13,410 bases of DNA from Candidatus Gastranaerophilales bacterium. Lineage in GTDB: Bacteria; Cyanobacteriota; Vampirovibrionia; Gastranaerophilales; Gastranaerophilaceae. How positions within the stretch are numbered: position 1 is the stretch's first letter; each line of letters begins with the position of its first letter. Below the pieces are notes generated by a model. That model did not search any database, had not been told where the DNA came from, and saw nothing but the letters and a program-made list of their open reading frames with translations. Of this stretch, positions 6,997-13,410 are shown in pieces. The stretch covers positions 1 to 13,410 of the forward strand of contig JAJQHF010000138.1 of the NCBI GenBank assembly GCA_021199975.1. Direction: 5' to 3'. A program made the position numbers and the translations under genes.

Positions 6997-8340
6997 TTAA
7001 CCGCACCTTTTAAAATAATTCAATATCTTGTCAGCATTTTCCTGTGTAGTAAATACCATTAAATTATCAAAAGGCATTATTTGGGTCGTTCCTCTTGGGA
7101 TTATAACTCTGTTACGCCTTTGAATTATTGCAATAATAGCTTTGCAAGGAAGTTTTAAATTCATAATCATATCTGTTTTAAAATCAAAAGGAATACAAAT
7201 TTCAAGCACTTTACCCTGCCCTCTTTCAACGGTTGCAAGTATTTCTACTTCTGTTTTAATTAAATGATTTTCAATATCATCAATTGCCGCCGCATCTTGG
7301 GATATAGCAACATCAATTCCAACTTTTTCAAACAGATTTGCATTCGCATTTTTGGAAACTCTTGTTATTACTTTATCAACGCCCAACTGCTTTGCAAGAA
7401 GCGAGCAAAGTAAATTCTTTTCGTCGTTGTTAGTGACACATACAACAACATCAGATTCATTAACTCTTTCTTCTTCAAGTAAACCGAAATTTGCGCCGTC
7501 GCCGTTTATAACAAGGGTATTTTTTAAATTCTCGGTTAATTCAACGCATCTGTCATAATTATATTCTATAATCTTTATTTTCATGTTAGCTTTTTCAAGG
7601 TTTTTGGCAAGCATTAAACCGACATTCCCGCCGCCTATCACAGTTACCTGCTTAACATCATTTTTTTCCTGAAAAAACTTATTTGCCAATATATCCAAAG
7701 AATAAGATGAACCCATAAATATAACTTTATCGTTTAAAAGAAGTTCGGTATCTCCGTTTGGAATAAAGAGCGTATTATCTCTTGTTATACCTACAATTAA
7801 GGTTTCATCGGGGAAACTGCAATCTTTTATTTTTTTATTTAAAAATTTTGTTCCTTCTATAATGCGGTATTCCAATAAACGTGCTTTTCCATTTGCAAAA
7901 TTTTCAACATCTATAGCATTCGGAACGGTAATAATTCTAAAAATTTCTTGTGTTAAAAGCTCTTCAGGCCATAAAACATAATCTATCATAAGTTCACGCT
8001 GATATTTTGAACCCCTTACAAGAGACAGAGATTCAACATTATCCTGCTTGCTTACAAAACACGCCGTTTTTAATTTTGTCATATTTGTAACTGTTAAGCA
8101 TGAAACTATGTTAGCTTCATCATTTTCACTGCAAGCAATAAATATATCGGCTTCCTTTATTCCAGCCGATTCCAAAACAGCTATATTAGAACCTGAACCC
8201 TCAATATATTCAATATCCAGTTTTTGTATATCCGCATTATTTGTTTCTTCACTATCAATTACAACAATATCATGGTCTTCATACAACTTTGCCGCAATCA
8301 AACAAGCTGTTTCATTTGCGCCGTATATTACAATTTTCAT
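6997..8340 (-). CDS. trkA: Trk potassium transport regulatory subunit TrkA
   Basis: TrkA is the peripheral cytosolic gating subunit that binds nucleotides and controls TrkH. The 447-aa protein has the classic tandem layout RCK_N-RCK_C-RCK_N-RCK_C. The second Rossmann half is intact, with 'VIGGGNVG' (residues 234-241), acidic Glu259 at the end of beta-2 and 'GDGA' (280-283). The first half keeps the fold ('MKIVIYGANETACLIAAKL', with Asp29) but its glycine motif is degraded to GANETA, so only the second site may bind nucleotide normally. The ATG has a good Shine-Dalgarno (AAGGGA, 6 nt spacing). The stop lies 2 bp before the trkH ATG, so the two are almost certainly co-translated. Confidence 0.96.
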   Translation of the reverse strand: MKIVIYGANETACLIAAKLYEDHDIVVIDSEETNNADIQKLDIEYIEGSGSNIAVLESAGIKEADIFIACSENDEANIVSCLTVTNMTKLKTACFVSKQDNVESLSLVRGSKYQRELMIDYVLWPEELLTQEIFRIITVPNAIDVENFANGKARLLEYRIIEGTKFLNKKIKDCSFPDETLIVGITRDNTLFIPNGDTELLLNDKVIFMGSSYSLDILANKFFQEKNDVKQVTVIGGGNVGLMLAKNLEKANMKIKIIEYNYDRCVELTENLKNTLVINGDGANFGLLEEERVNESDVVVCVTNNDEKNLLCSLLAKQLGVDKVITRVSKNANANLFEKVGIDVAISQDAAAIDDIENHLIKTEVEILATVERGQGKVLEICIPFDFKTDMIMNLKLPCKAIIAIIQRRNRVIIPRGTTQIMPFDNLMVFTTQENADKILNYFKRCG

Positions 8341-8362
8341 AAATATCCCTTATAATATAAAC

Positions 8363-8391
8363 TTTATAACCCAAAAAGAGAAATTTGTCTA
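8363..8391 (-). promoter_or_regulatory. Sigma70-type promoter of trkAH
   Basis: On the minus strand TAGACA (8391-8386), a 17-nt spacer and TATAAA (8368-8363) precede trkA. Initiation near 8356 would give a leader of about 15 nt that still contains the Shine-Dalgarno. The leader is too short to hold a K+-related riboswitch. Confidence 0.6.
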
Positions 8392-8399
8392 TTTGAATT

Positions 8400-8513
8400 T
8401 TATTTTTCCACTGCTTTGTCATACTTATTAATTACGGATAAAGCTTTAAAGCACATACCGACAACAAGTAAATAAGTTAATATAATTAAACAAAAATGAT
8501 GATATAATATTTC
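8400..8513 (-). other. Short coding-like open stretch, possible remnant or small membrane peptide
   Basis: Between trkA and the divergent secreted-protein gene, the minus strand carries an open frame of about 37 codons ending in TAA (8402-8400). It has a hydrophobic part ('FLFNYINLLVVGM') followed by a charged tail ('KYDKAVEK'). Possible starts are ATG at 8456 or TTG further upstream, without a convincing Shine-Dalgarno. The amino-acid make-up looks protein-like, yet a chance ORF of this size is easy in AT-rich DNA. It overlaps the promoter region of the plus-strand gene. It could be the C-terminus of a lost gene. Confidence 0.2.
8503..8508 (+). promoter_or_regulatory. -10 box directly before the secreted-protein gene
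   Basis: A perfect TATAAT lies 8 nt before the ATG at 8517, so initiation would fall within one or two bases of the start codon and the mRNA would be leaderless. No clear -35 box is seen at normal spacing, and no Shine-Dalgarno is present. Confidence 0.4.
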
Positions 8514-8516
8514 ATT

Positions 8517-8936
8517 ATGAAGAAACAATTTTTTATATTTTTTATGTTGTTATGTTTTGCCGTTATTCATCTACAAGCAGCGGCAGAACAAAGTACAAAC
8601 AGAGACTGGGTAAAATTAACAAAATATATTTATATAGATAAAAAATCAATTACTCAAGATGGGTATTGGACATACGGATGGTTTAAAAGATATTCTTCTG
8701 ATGATCATTATTTGTATAGTCTTGCAGGAGTTCCTATCAGTTATGAATTAGTTAAATATGGAGCAGACTGTAAAGATGATTCACTAGCTCTTATGCATGT
8801 AAAAGAATTTGACAAAGAAGGCAGAATAGTAACAGATGAGCCAAATGATTATTATAAAGGTTTTTCAAATTATAGTGGAGTTGTTGATGGAGAAATTTAT
8901 TTTAATGCAATATGTAAATATAAAGACGGAGAGTGA
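8517..8936 (+). CDS. Small secreted protein, surface-adhesin-E-like
   Basis: The 139-aa product starts with a signal peptide: Lys-Lys, a hydrophobic core (residues 5-19) and a probable cleavage site near 'LQAAA' (20-23). The mature part begins 'DWVKLTKYIYIDKKSI' and carries two Cys (85 and 133), likely a disulfide. This pattern, with Trp near the N-terminus, 'yIDkkSI', and paired Cys with the second near the C-terminus, resembles the small exported proteins grouped with surface-adhesin protein E; similarity is judged by eye and no adhesion role is shown. It is a single gene, divergent from trkA. Its last three codons and stop (Asp-Gly-Glu-TGA) lie inside a perfect palindrome shared with the lysozyme remnant on the other strand. 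The start has no Shine-Dalgarno but a -10 box at the right distance for leaderless transcription. Confidence 0.7.
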   Translation: MKKQFFIFFMLLCFAVIHLQAAAEQSTNRDWVKLTKYIYIDKKSITQDGYWTYGWFKRYSSDDHYLYSLAGVPISYELVKYGADCKDDSLALMHVKEFDKEGRIVTDEPNDYYKGFSNYSGVVDGEIYFNAICKYKDGE

Positions 8937-8950
8937 TATCACTCTCCGTC
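8925..8950 (-). terminator. Perfect 26-bp palindrome shared by two convergent gene ends; likely hairpin terminator
   Basis: The sequence is its own reverse complement over 26 bp (half-site GACGGAGAGTGAT) and can fold as an 11-bp stem with an ATAT loop. On the minus strand it is followed by TTTATATTTA, which suits an intrinsic terminator for the lysozyme remnant or TPR transcript. On the plus strand no T tract follows directly. Both the plus-strand secreted-protein gene and the minus-strand lysozyme frame read Asp-Gly-Glu-TGA through it. Confidence 0.55.
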
Positions 8951-9103
8951 AGGTGTTAAAAACAATTCTTTTTCTCTCCTCCTTCTGTCAATTAAACCTT
9001 GCGAAATTTCATATTTTTTAGTTTTAGGATTTGGAGCTTTTATCCACAAATCAAGCTCATTCGCAGCTCCTTTAAAATCACATGCATTTAATCTAGTTTT
9101 GCA
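8939..9103 (-). pseudogene. C-terminal remnant of a GH24 phage-type lysozyme (endolysin)
   Basis: The 172 bp between the secreted-protein gene and the TPR gene look non-coding at first, but the minus strand is open for 54 codons from just after a TAA (9106-9104) to TGA (8941-8939). The product contains 'LNACDFKGAANELDLW' and 'GLIDRRRREKELFL'. These match the C-terminal signature of T4/P21/lambdoid-type GH24 lysozymes, where an Asn-x-x-Asp-x-x-Gly-Ala-x-x-x-(Leu/Phe)-x-x-Trp segment is followed by 'GL..RR..E..LFL'. The N-terminal catalytic part (Glu, Asp, Thr triad) is missing. No ATG is available, and the TPR gene occupies the place where the rest should lie. I infer a broken phage or element lysozyme, with its own terminator hairpin still attached at 8925-8950. 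Confidence 0.65.
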
Positions 9104-9108
9104 TTAAT

Positions 9109-10470
9109 TTACAAACCGGCAAGTTCTTGCGTAATTTGCATTTTTAACTCGGAATTATCGGTTTGCTGGGCTGCAATATATGCTTTTGAAAGAAGTTTTT
9201 TTGCCTTTGCGGAATTACCGTATTTAAACATTATATCAGCGGCACTTCTGTAATTTTTTGCAAGATTTTCATTATCCTCCGCCTCCGTAAATGATTGCGA
9301 AGATGAACCGTATAAATTTAATGCTTTTGCATTATCTCCTAATTTTTCACACATTTTAGCGCTTTTTGAAGAAATTATACCCTTTACCTTGCTTTCATTT
9401 GTTTCTTCGGCTATAACAGAAGCCATATCCATAAACATGTATGCGTTGTCTTTATCATATCTTTCTGTATGAATTTGTGCTAAATCAGACAATGCTTGAG
9501 TTTGCAGTTTTAAATTATCTGCTTCTCCCGCAAAAGAAGCAGCGGCGCTGTAATGATTGACTGCAGGTTCAAATTTTACATAATTATCATATATTTTTCC
9601 CATGGATAAATGTGCTTTTGCTTTAACGTTGTTATCTTCACTTTGCAGTGCAGCTTGGTTATAGCTGTACAGGGCATCTTCAATTCTGTTAAATCCGTCA
9701 TAAAGCCTGCCTTCTTCATAATAAATCATTGCACCTGTCTGTGTATCGCCTATTTCGTCGGCATAATCCTTTGTGTTTTGAAAGGCATACAATGCTTTTT
9801 CATTATCCTCTATTGCGGCATATTTTTTTGCTTGAATAAACATTCTTTTTAATTGCGGGTCGGAAGGTATGTATATTCCTTGCTGTGCTTGAGTCTGTGA
9901 TTGAGTAAGGGAGGTTTCTTCTTCAAGATGTTCTGACGGTTCTGTTATTTCTGCTTTTACGGAGGTTTGTACAATTTGAGGAGTTTCTTTTTTTTCGCTT
10001 TTATAATCTATCTGCTGCAGAAATAAAGCATCCACCCAATTTTCAACTACTTTTGAGGGCTTTTTTAGTGTATTCGTTATATATTCATCTAATATTTGCG
10101 AAGCATTCTTTAAGTTTGACTGAATAATCTGCTTGTTCGGATTTTCTTTACCCGACTGGCTTTCTATTAAACTAAGATATGAAGCGACTTCTGATTTAAT
10201 TTCATCGGGGGCGCCTATTGCATTTGTTGTGTTTTTAAAATCAGAGAGAACCTGATCAATACCTATTTTGCGTTTTGTATAATCAACAGCAACTTTTTCA
10301 CCGTTCGGGAAATATGAATTATTTTGAGTCTGCTGTTTTTCTTTTTGTGTATTATTTTCAGCACTTTGAGAAGAATGAGAACTTTTTTCCTCATCCTGTT
10401 TTTTTGTAATAGCTCTGTTATTTAAGCCAAAATATGATTTTGCATAGGCAGGATATATTGAATTATACAA
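9109..10470 (-). CDS. TPR-repeat protein with disordered N-terminal region
   Basis: The 453-aa protein has no signal peptide or membrane helix, so it is probably cytosolic. Residues 20-55 are Gln/Ser/Asn/Lys-rich and likely disordered; 60-150 contain a predicted helical region, followed by a second acidic, Gln-rich linker (about 155-200). Residues 205-450 hold about six tandem TPR-type helix pairs with a period near 40 residues, for example 'AAIEDNEKALYAFQ', 'YDGFNRIEDALYSYNQAA', 'YVKFEPAVNHYSAAASF' and 'EKLGDNAKALNLYGSSS'. Such arrays bind other proteins; the partner is unknown. The start is TTG at 10470: an in-frame TAA lies two codons upstream (10476-10474), a GTGAGG Shine-Dalgarno sits 9 nt before it (10485-10480), and the first internal Met is far inside (about residue 210). 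The gene stands alone between a lysozyme remnant and a divergent radical SAM gene. Confidence 0.85.
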   Translation of the reverse strand: MYNSIYPAYAKSYFGLNNRAITKKQDEEKSSHSSQSAENNTQKEKQQTQNNSYFPNGEKVAVDYTKRKIGIDQVLSDFKNTTNAIGAPDEIKSEVASYLSLIESQSGKENPNKQIIQSNLKNASQILDEYITNTLKKPSKVVENWVDALFLQQIDYKSEKKETPQIVQTSVKAEITEPSEHLEEETSLTQSQTQAQQGIYIPSDPQLKRMFIQAKKYAAIEDNEKALYAFQNTKDYADEIGDTQTGAMIYYEEGRLYDGFNRIEDALYSYNQAALQSEDNNVKAKAHLSMGKIYDNYVKFEPAVNHYSAAASFAGEADNLKLQTQALSDLAQIHTERYDKDNAYMFMDMASVIAEETNESKVKGIISSKSAKMCEKLGDNAKALNLYGSSSQSFTEAEDNENLAKNYRSAADIMFKYGNSAKAKKLLSKAYIAAQQTDNSELKMQITQELAGL

Positions 10471-10479
10471 GTTTTACCG

Positions 10480-10485
10480 CCTCAC
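10480..10485 (-). promoter_or_regulatory. Ribosome binding site fixing the TTG start of the TPR gene
   Basis: On the minus strand GTGAGG lies 9 nt before the TTG at 10470, and a TAA in the same frame at 10476-10474 excludes any start further upstream. Together they decide for the rare TTG start. Confidence 0.6.
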
Positions 10486-10526
10486 AACTACACTTTATCC
10501 GCATTTGATTTACACACTCAATTCTA

Positions 10527-10542
10527 CACATATAAGTATGTG
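10527..10542. repeat. Inverted repeat CACATA-TAAG-TATGTG
   Basis: A perfect 6-bp inverted repeat with a 4-nt spacer lies in the 176-bp divergent region between the TPR and radical SAM genes, 57 bp before the TPR start. On the plus strand it is followed by CCTTTTTA. It could be an operator half-site pair for the TPR promoter or part of a leader hairpin. Confidence 0.35.
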
Positions 10543-10561
10543 CCTTTTTAAAAAAAAATTG

Positions 10562-10581
10562 AATACACTGTTTAGTGTATT
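10562..10581. repeat. Inverted repeat AATACACT-GTTT-AGTGTATT; hairpin with A/T tracts
   Basis: A perfect 8-bp inverted repeat with a 4-nt loop lies in the same divergent region. On the minus strand it is followed by CA and nine T, and on the plus strand by TAATGTTTTTT, so it resembles a weak bidirectional intrinsic terminator. No gene end is near, so it is either an operator or an attenuator-like leader hairpin upstream of the TPR gene. Confidence 0.45.
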
Positions 10582-10610
10582 AATGTTTTTTACCGTTAAA
10601 TCAATATATA

Positions 10611-10639
10611 TTGCATTAATGATTAATAAAGGTTACACT
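10611..10639 (+). promoter_or_regulatory. Putative radical SAM gene promoter placing initiation at the start codon
   Basis: TTGCAT (10611-10616), a 17-nt spacer and TACACT (10634-10639) precede the ATG at 10647 by only 7 nt. Initiation is expected at about 10646, giving a leaderless mRNA. An AAAGG at 10628-10632 is too far from the ATG (14 nt) to be a normal Shine-Dalgarno. Confidence 0.45.
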
Positions 10640-10646
10640 TTAAATT

Positions 10647-11645
10647 ATGTTTAGAAAATTTTTAATTAATAAATTTAATAAAAAATTTGCAAATAATAAT
10701 AATTTTTTTTGCGAAAGGTTGTATTCTGATATTTCATTTCTCAGAAACTCCGTTCACACCTGCTGCCACTGTACAAGAATGCCTTATTCCCCTCCGCTTT
10801 TATATCCTGAAAGACCAAATAAATTTAAGTTTAATGAATATTTTAAAAATATTGAAAATATAATGACAGCAAATCAAACTTTTTATTCTGCGCCATGCAG
10901 AGGATGTAAGTTTTTAAAGAAGCAGACTGTACCTGAATTTAAGCATGAAAAAAATATTACCTTTTTTACTATAAATCATTTTTCTAAATGCAATTCTAAT
11001 TGCGTTTACTGTGCAATTACAAGAAAGACCGAGGATATACAATATAATTTGCTTCCGATATTAAAACAAATGATAAAAGAAAATGTAATAGCTGATAACT
11101 GTTTATTTAACTGGGGCGGCGGAGAACCGACATTATGTTCGGAGTTTGAAGAAATAGCGGAATTTTTACACAGCCATAATCTTCGTCAGGCAATAAATTC
11201 TTCCGGGATTATATTTTCTCAAACTATTTTAGACGGGTTAAAAGACGGCTCTATGAGTATTCAAATAAGCCCCGATGCGGGAACGGAAGAAACTTACGCT
11301 AAAATAAAGCGCCAAAATAACTTTAATAAAGTATGGGAAAATATTCAAAGATACGCATTATACCCTGATATGCTTTTTGTAAAATATATATTCTTTTCAT
11401 TATCCGCAAATGAAAACGACATCAGACAGTTTATAGAGAAGTGTTGTTATTCGGGAGTTAAACATATAGTTATAGATTGTGAATCTAACAGCGCAAATAA
11501 CCCTCAAAGTCCTTTCGGAAGAATAACAGAAGAAATTATTCAATATGCTGTTTTAATGAAAAATTTAGCAAAAGAAAACAACATTAATTATGAAATTTCA
11601 TACCAATGGAAAGACGAACACAAAAAAATAATTGAAGAAGCATAA
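10647..11645 (+). CDS. Radical SAM protein with additional N-terminal cysteine cluster
   Basis: The 332-aa protein carries the radical SAM [4Fe-4S] motif CxxxCxxC as 'KCNSNCVYC' (Cys115, Cys119, Cys122), followed by the SAM-binding 'GGGEPTL' (157-163) and a TIM-barrel-like remainder ('QISPDAGTEETYAKI'). Upstream is a second cysteine group: Cys39, Cys40 and Cys42 in 'HTCCHCTRMPYSPP', and Cys84 and Cys87 in 'APCRGCKF'. This resembles auxiliary-cluster segments (SPASM-like), here placed before rather than after the barrel; a second Fe-S cluster is an inference. Substrate and pathway are unknown. No peptide precursor or sugar-modifying partner gene is adjacent, and the gene appears monocistronic. 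Its stop lies 4 bp from the stop of the convergent ABC exporter. The start lacks a Shine-Dalgarno and may be leaderless. Confidence 0.85.
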   Translation: MFRKFLINKFNKKFANNNNFFCERLYSDISFLRNSVHTCCHCTRMPYSPPLLYPERPNKFKFNEYFKNIENIMTANQTFYSAPCRGCKFLKKQTVPEFKHEKNITFFTINHFSKCNSNCVYCAITRKTEDIQYNLLPILKQMIKENVIADNCLFNWGGGEPTLCSEFEEIAEFLHSHNLRQAINSSGIIFSQTILDGLKDGSMSIQISPDAGTEETYAKIKRQNNFNKVWENIQRYALYPDMLFVKYIFFSLSANENDIRQFIEKCCYSGVKHIVIDCESNSANNPQSPFGRITEEIIQYAVLMKNLAKENNINYEISYQWKDEHKKIIEEA

Positions 11646-11649
11646 AAGT

Positions 11650-13410
11650 TTATTGTTTTACTTCCTGTTTTTTAAACTGCATATTATAAAGCAGCTTATA
11701 TTGTCCGTTTTCTATTTGCATAAGTTCTTCATGATTGCCCAATTCAACGAGTTTACCTTCATTAATAACGGCAATTCTATCAGCATTTTGGATTGTAGAG
11801 AGCCTGTGAGCAATAACAAAAACCGTTTTATCCTTCATAAGATTATCTATAGCCATTTGAACTATTGCTTCAGCTTTGTTATCAAGTGCGCTTGTTGCTT
11901 CATCAAGAATAATAATCGGTGCATCTTTTAAGAAAGCCCTCGCAATTGCAACTCTTTGTTTCTGACCGCCTGATAATAAAATACCACGTTCTCCTATCTG
12001 CGTATTTATTCCGTCTTTTAAAGAGTCAATAAAATCATTTAAATATGCCATATTAACAGCTTTATTAATTTCTTCTTCGCTTGCACTTTCTTTACCTAAA
12101 AGTATATTTTCTTTTATTGTTCCTGAAAATAAGAAATTATCCTGAAAAACAACAGCAATATTTTGCCTTAAACTGCTTAAAGTATAATTTCTAATATCAA
12201 TATCATCTATTGTAATAGAACCGGTTTTAATATCATAAAACCTTGGAAGAAGGCTTACTATTGTTGTTTTTCCTCCTCCGGAATTTCCAACAAGTGCAAT
12301 TGTTTCTCCTTTTTTAACTTTCAAATTGATGTTCTTTAGGATAGGAGTCTTTTTTACATATTCAAAACTTACATCCTTAAAGCATATTTCATCTTGAATA
12401 TTTTCAAGTTTTATTGCATTTTCTTTATCTCTTATCGCCGGAACAGAGTCTAGAACATCAAAAATCTTTTCAATTGCGAAAAATGAGAACTGAACCGCAT
12501 TTAAATTATTTCCTATGTTTTTTACAGGAGTATAAAGAAGGATTAAAGCTGTTATAAATGAAACAAAATTGCCGCTTGTAATCTGCTGAATCATAATCAA
12601 ATGCGACCCGTAACCGATTGCAGCCGCAATACCTATTGAAACAATAACGTGCATCATAGGCGACAGCCATTGAGTTTTTTGAACCATTTTTATTTTTAGA
12701 GTAAAGATACTTTTTAATATATTTATGAATTTTTTTGTTTCATGGTCTTGAAGATTGAATGAAATTACTGTTTTATTACCGTTAAATACTTCATTATATT
12801 CTGTTATAATTGCGGAGTCTGCAAATACTGCTTTTTCCATGACATCTTTAATTCTTTTTTGAATTTTAGCCACCGGCGCAAATGCGCAGCCTAATACGGC
12901 AACTCCGATTAAAGCAAGCTGCCATGAATTATAGAACAATACGCATACCAAAGATATAGAAGAAAAAATTCTTTGTGTAAACACGCTTAAATTATCCAGT
13001 AATCCCGTGCAAGCCGTATTTGCCTGATTATTAAACTGAAAAACAATATCACCCGATTTCCTTTTATCAAAAAATGAAGTAGGAAGTGTCAATAATTTTT
13101 TAAAGAGGTCATATTTTAATGCGTTTGTAATTTTTCCTCCGACCCAGGTAGCAAGGTACGAAGATAAATATTTCAACCCGCCCTGAATTGAAGTAAAAGC
13201 TACTATACCAAGGGGAATATACCACGGAGATGCAAGCGATTTTTCTACCATTACCAAATCCATATATGGTTTTAATGAAAGTGCTATAACAGCATCTAAA
13301 CTACCTATGGGAATACAAATCAACATTGAACATAATGCCCTGCCCCAAATAGGTTTGACATAAGGCCACATCCGTAAATAGTTTGTAACAAAACGATTTG
13401 TTTTAATTTT
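11650..13410 (-). CDS. MsbA-type ABC exporter, fused permease and ATPase (5' end beyond window)
   Basis: This is a half-size ABC exporter working as a homodimer in the inner membrane. From the Met at 13371 it has a six-helix transmembrane domain (about residues 1-300), then an ATPase domain: Walker A 'GNSGGGKTT' (362-370), Q-loop 'VFQDN' (Gln410), signature 'LSGGQ' (466-470), Walker B 'IIILDEAT' (Asp490, Glu491), D-loop 'SALD' and switch His522 in 'IAHRLS'. The architecture fits MsbA/lipid or multidrug exporters; the substrate cannot be told from sequence. The ATG at 13371 has no Shine-Dalgarno, and the frame stays open upstream to the edge, reading 'KIKTNRFVTNYLR' before that Met. That segment looks like a normal exporter N-terminus, so I treat the gene as 5'-partial with its true start outside the window. 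Confidence 0.92.
   Translation of the reverse strand, partial: KIKTNRFVTNYLRMWPYVKPIWGRALCSMLICIPIGSLDAVIALSLKPYMDLVMVEKSLASPWYIPLGIVAFTSIQGGLKYLSSYLATWVGGKITNALKYDLFKKLLTLPTSFFDKRKSGDIVFQFNNQANTACTGLLDNLSVFTQRIFSSISLVCVLFYNSWQLALIGVAVLGCAFAPVAKIQKRIKDVMEKAVFADSAIITEYNEVFNGNKTVISFNLQDHETKKFINILKSIFTLKIKMVQKTQWLSPMMHVIVSIGIAAAIGYGSHLIMIQQITSGNFVSFITALILLYTPVKNIGNNLNAVQFSFFAIEKIFDVLDSVPAIRDKENAIKLENIQDEICFKDVSFEYVKKTPILKNINLKVKKGETIALVGNSGGGKTTIVSLLPRFYDIKTGSITIDDIDIRNYTLSSLRQNIAVVFQDNFLFSGTIKENILLGKESASEEEINKAVNMAYLNDFIDSLKDGINTQIGERGILLSGGQKQRVAIARAFLKDAPIIILDEATSALDNKAEAIVQMAIDNLMKDKTVFVIAHRLSTIQNADRIAVINEGKLVELGNHEELMQIENGQYKLLYNMQFKKQEVKQ

Noticed and set aside
7352..8431. Plus-strand ORFs opposite trkA
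   Set aside because: Shadows of a confidently identified trkA with all RCK features.
11643..11652. Terminator between the radical SAM gene and the ABC exporter
   Set aside because: Only 4 bp separate the two stops and no hairpin with a T tract is visible around them.
11632..11931. Plus-strand ORF following the radical SAM gene
   Set aside because: It lies antisense to the ATPase domain of the ABC exporter and starts inside the radical SAM gene; no support.
1..13410. CRISPR array, rRNA genes, complete insertion sequences
   Set aside because: No regularly spaced repeats, rRNA-like stretches or transposase genes were seen anywhere in the window.

Overview
The window is strongly AT-rich, densely packed bacterial DNA read with the standard code. 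Protein N-termini such as the TPR protein's 'PAYAKSYFGLNNR', the mixture of housekeeping genes and low-GC codon use recall gut Melainabacteria (Vampirovibrionia, Gastranaerophilales-like). That placement is an inference from general resemblance; the only near-certain statement is 'low-GC bacterium with a Gram-negative-type envelope' (TonB-like and MsbA-like proteins).

Layout. Positions 1-913 hold the 3' part of a decayed tyrosine recombinase (one nonsense codon, one frameshift) pointing at a tRNA-Gly(GCC) gene at 971-1045. aroA follows on the same strand. From 8340 down to 2376 a long minus-strand block contains trkA-trkH (potassium uptake), then a tight three-gene membrane cassette: a membrane-anchored von Willebrand A protein, an eight-helix membrane protein with a cytosolic FHA-like domain, and a single-pass protein with an N-terminal zinc ribbon and a TonB/TolA-like C-terminal domain. 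The cassette ends tail-to-tail with aroA, overlapping it by 8 bp. I do not recognise the trio as a named system; it is the best candidate here for something undescribed.

Right half. A small secreted protein (8517-8936, +) faces a C-terminal remnant of a phage-type GH24 lysozyme (minus strand, 8939-9103) that is not in any long ORF. The two reading frames end in mirror image inside a perfect 26-bp palindrome, each with Asp-Gly-Glu-stop. Next come a TPR-repeat protein (minus, TTG start), a hairpin-containing divergent intergenic region, a radical SAM protein with an extra N-terminal cysteine cluster (plus), and an MsbA-type ABC exporter (minus) whose frame is still open at the right edge.

How the parts relate. 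TrkA/TrkH form one K+ transporter. The vWA/FHA/TonB trio looks like one envelope complex with cytosolic sensing domains and periplasmic domains. The integrase remnant, the lysozyme remnant and the small secreted protein are signs of past mobile-element or phage traffic. Several plus-strand genes (aroA, the secreted protein, the radical SAM gene) lack a Shine-Dalgarno and have a -10 box only 8-14 nt before the ATG, suggesting leaderless or nearly leaderless mRNAs; most minus-strand genes have usable Shine-Dalgarno sequences.
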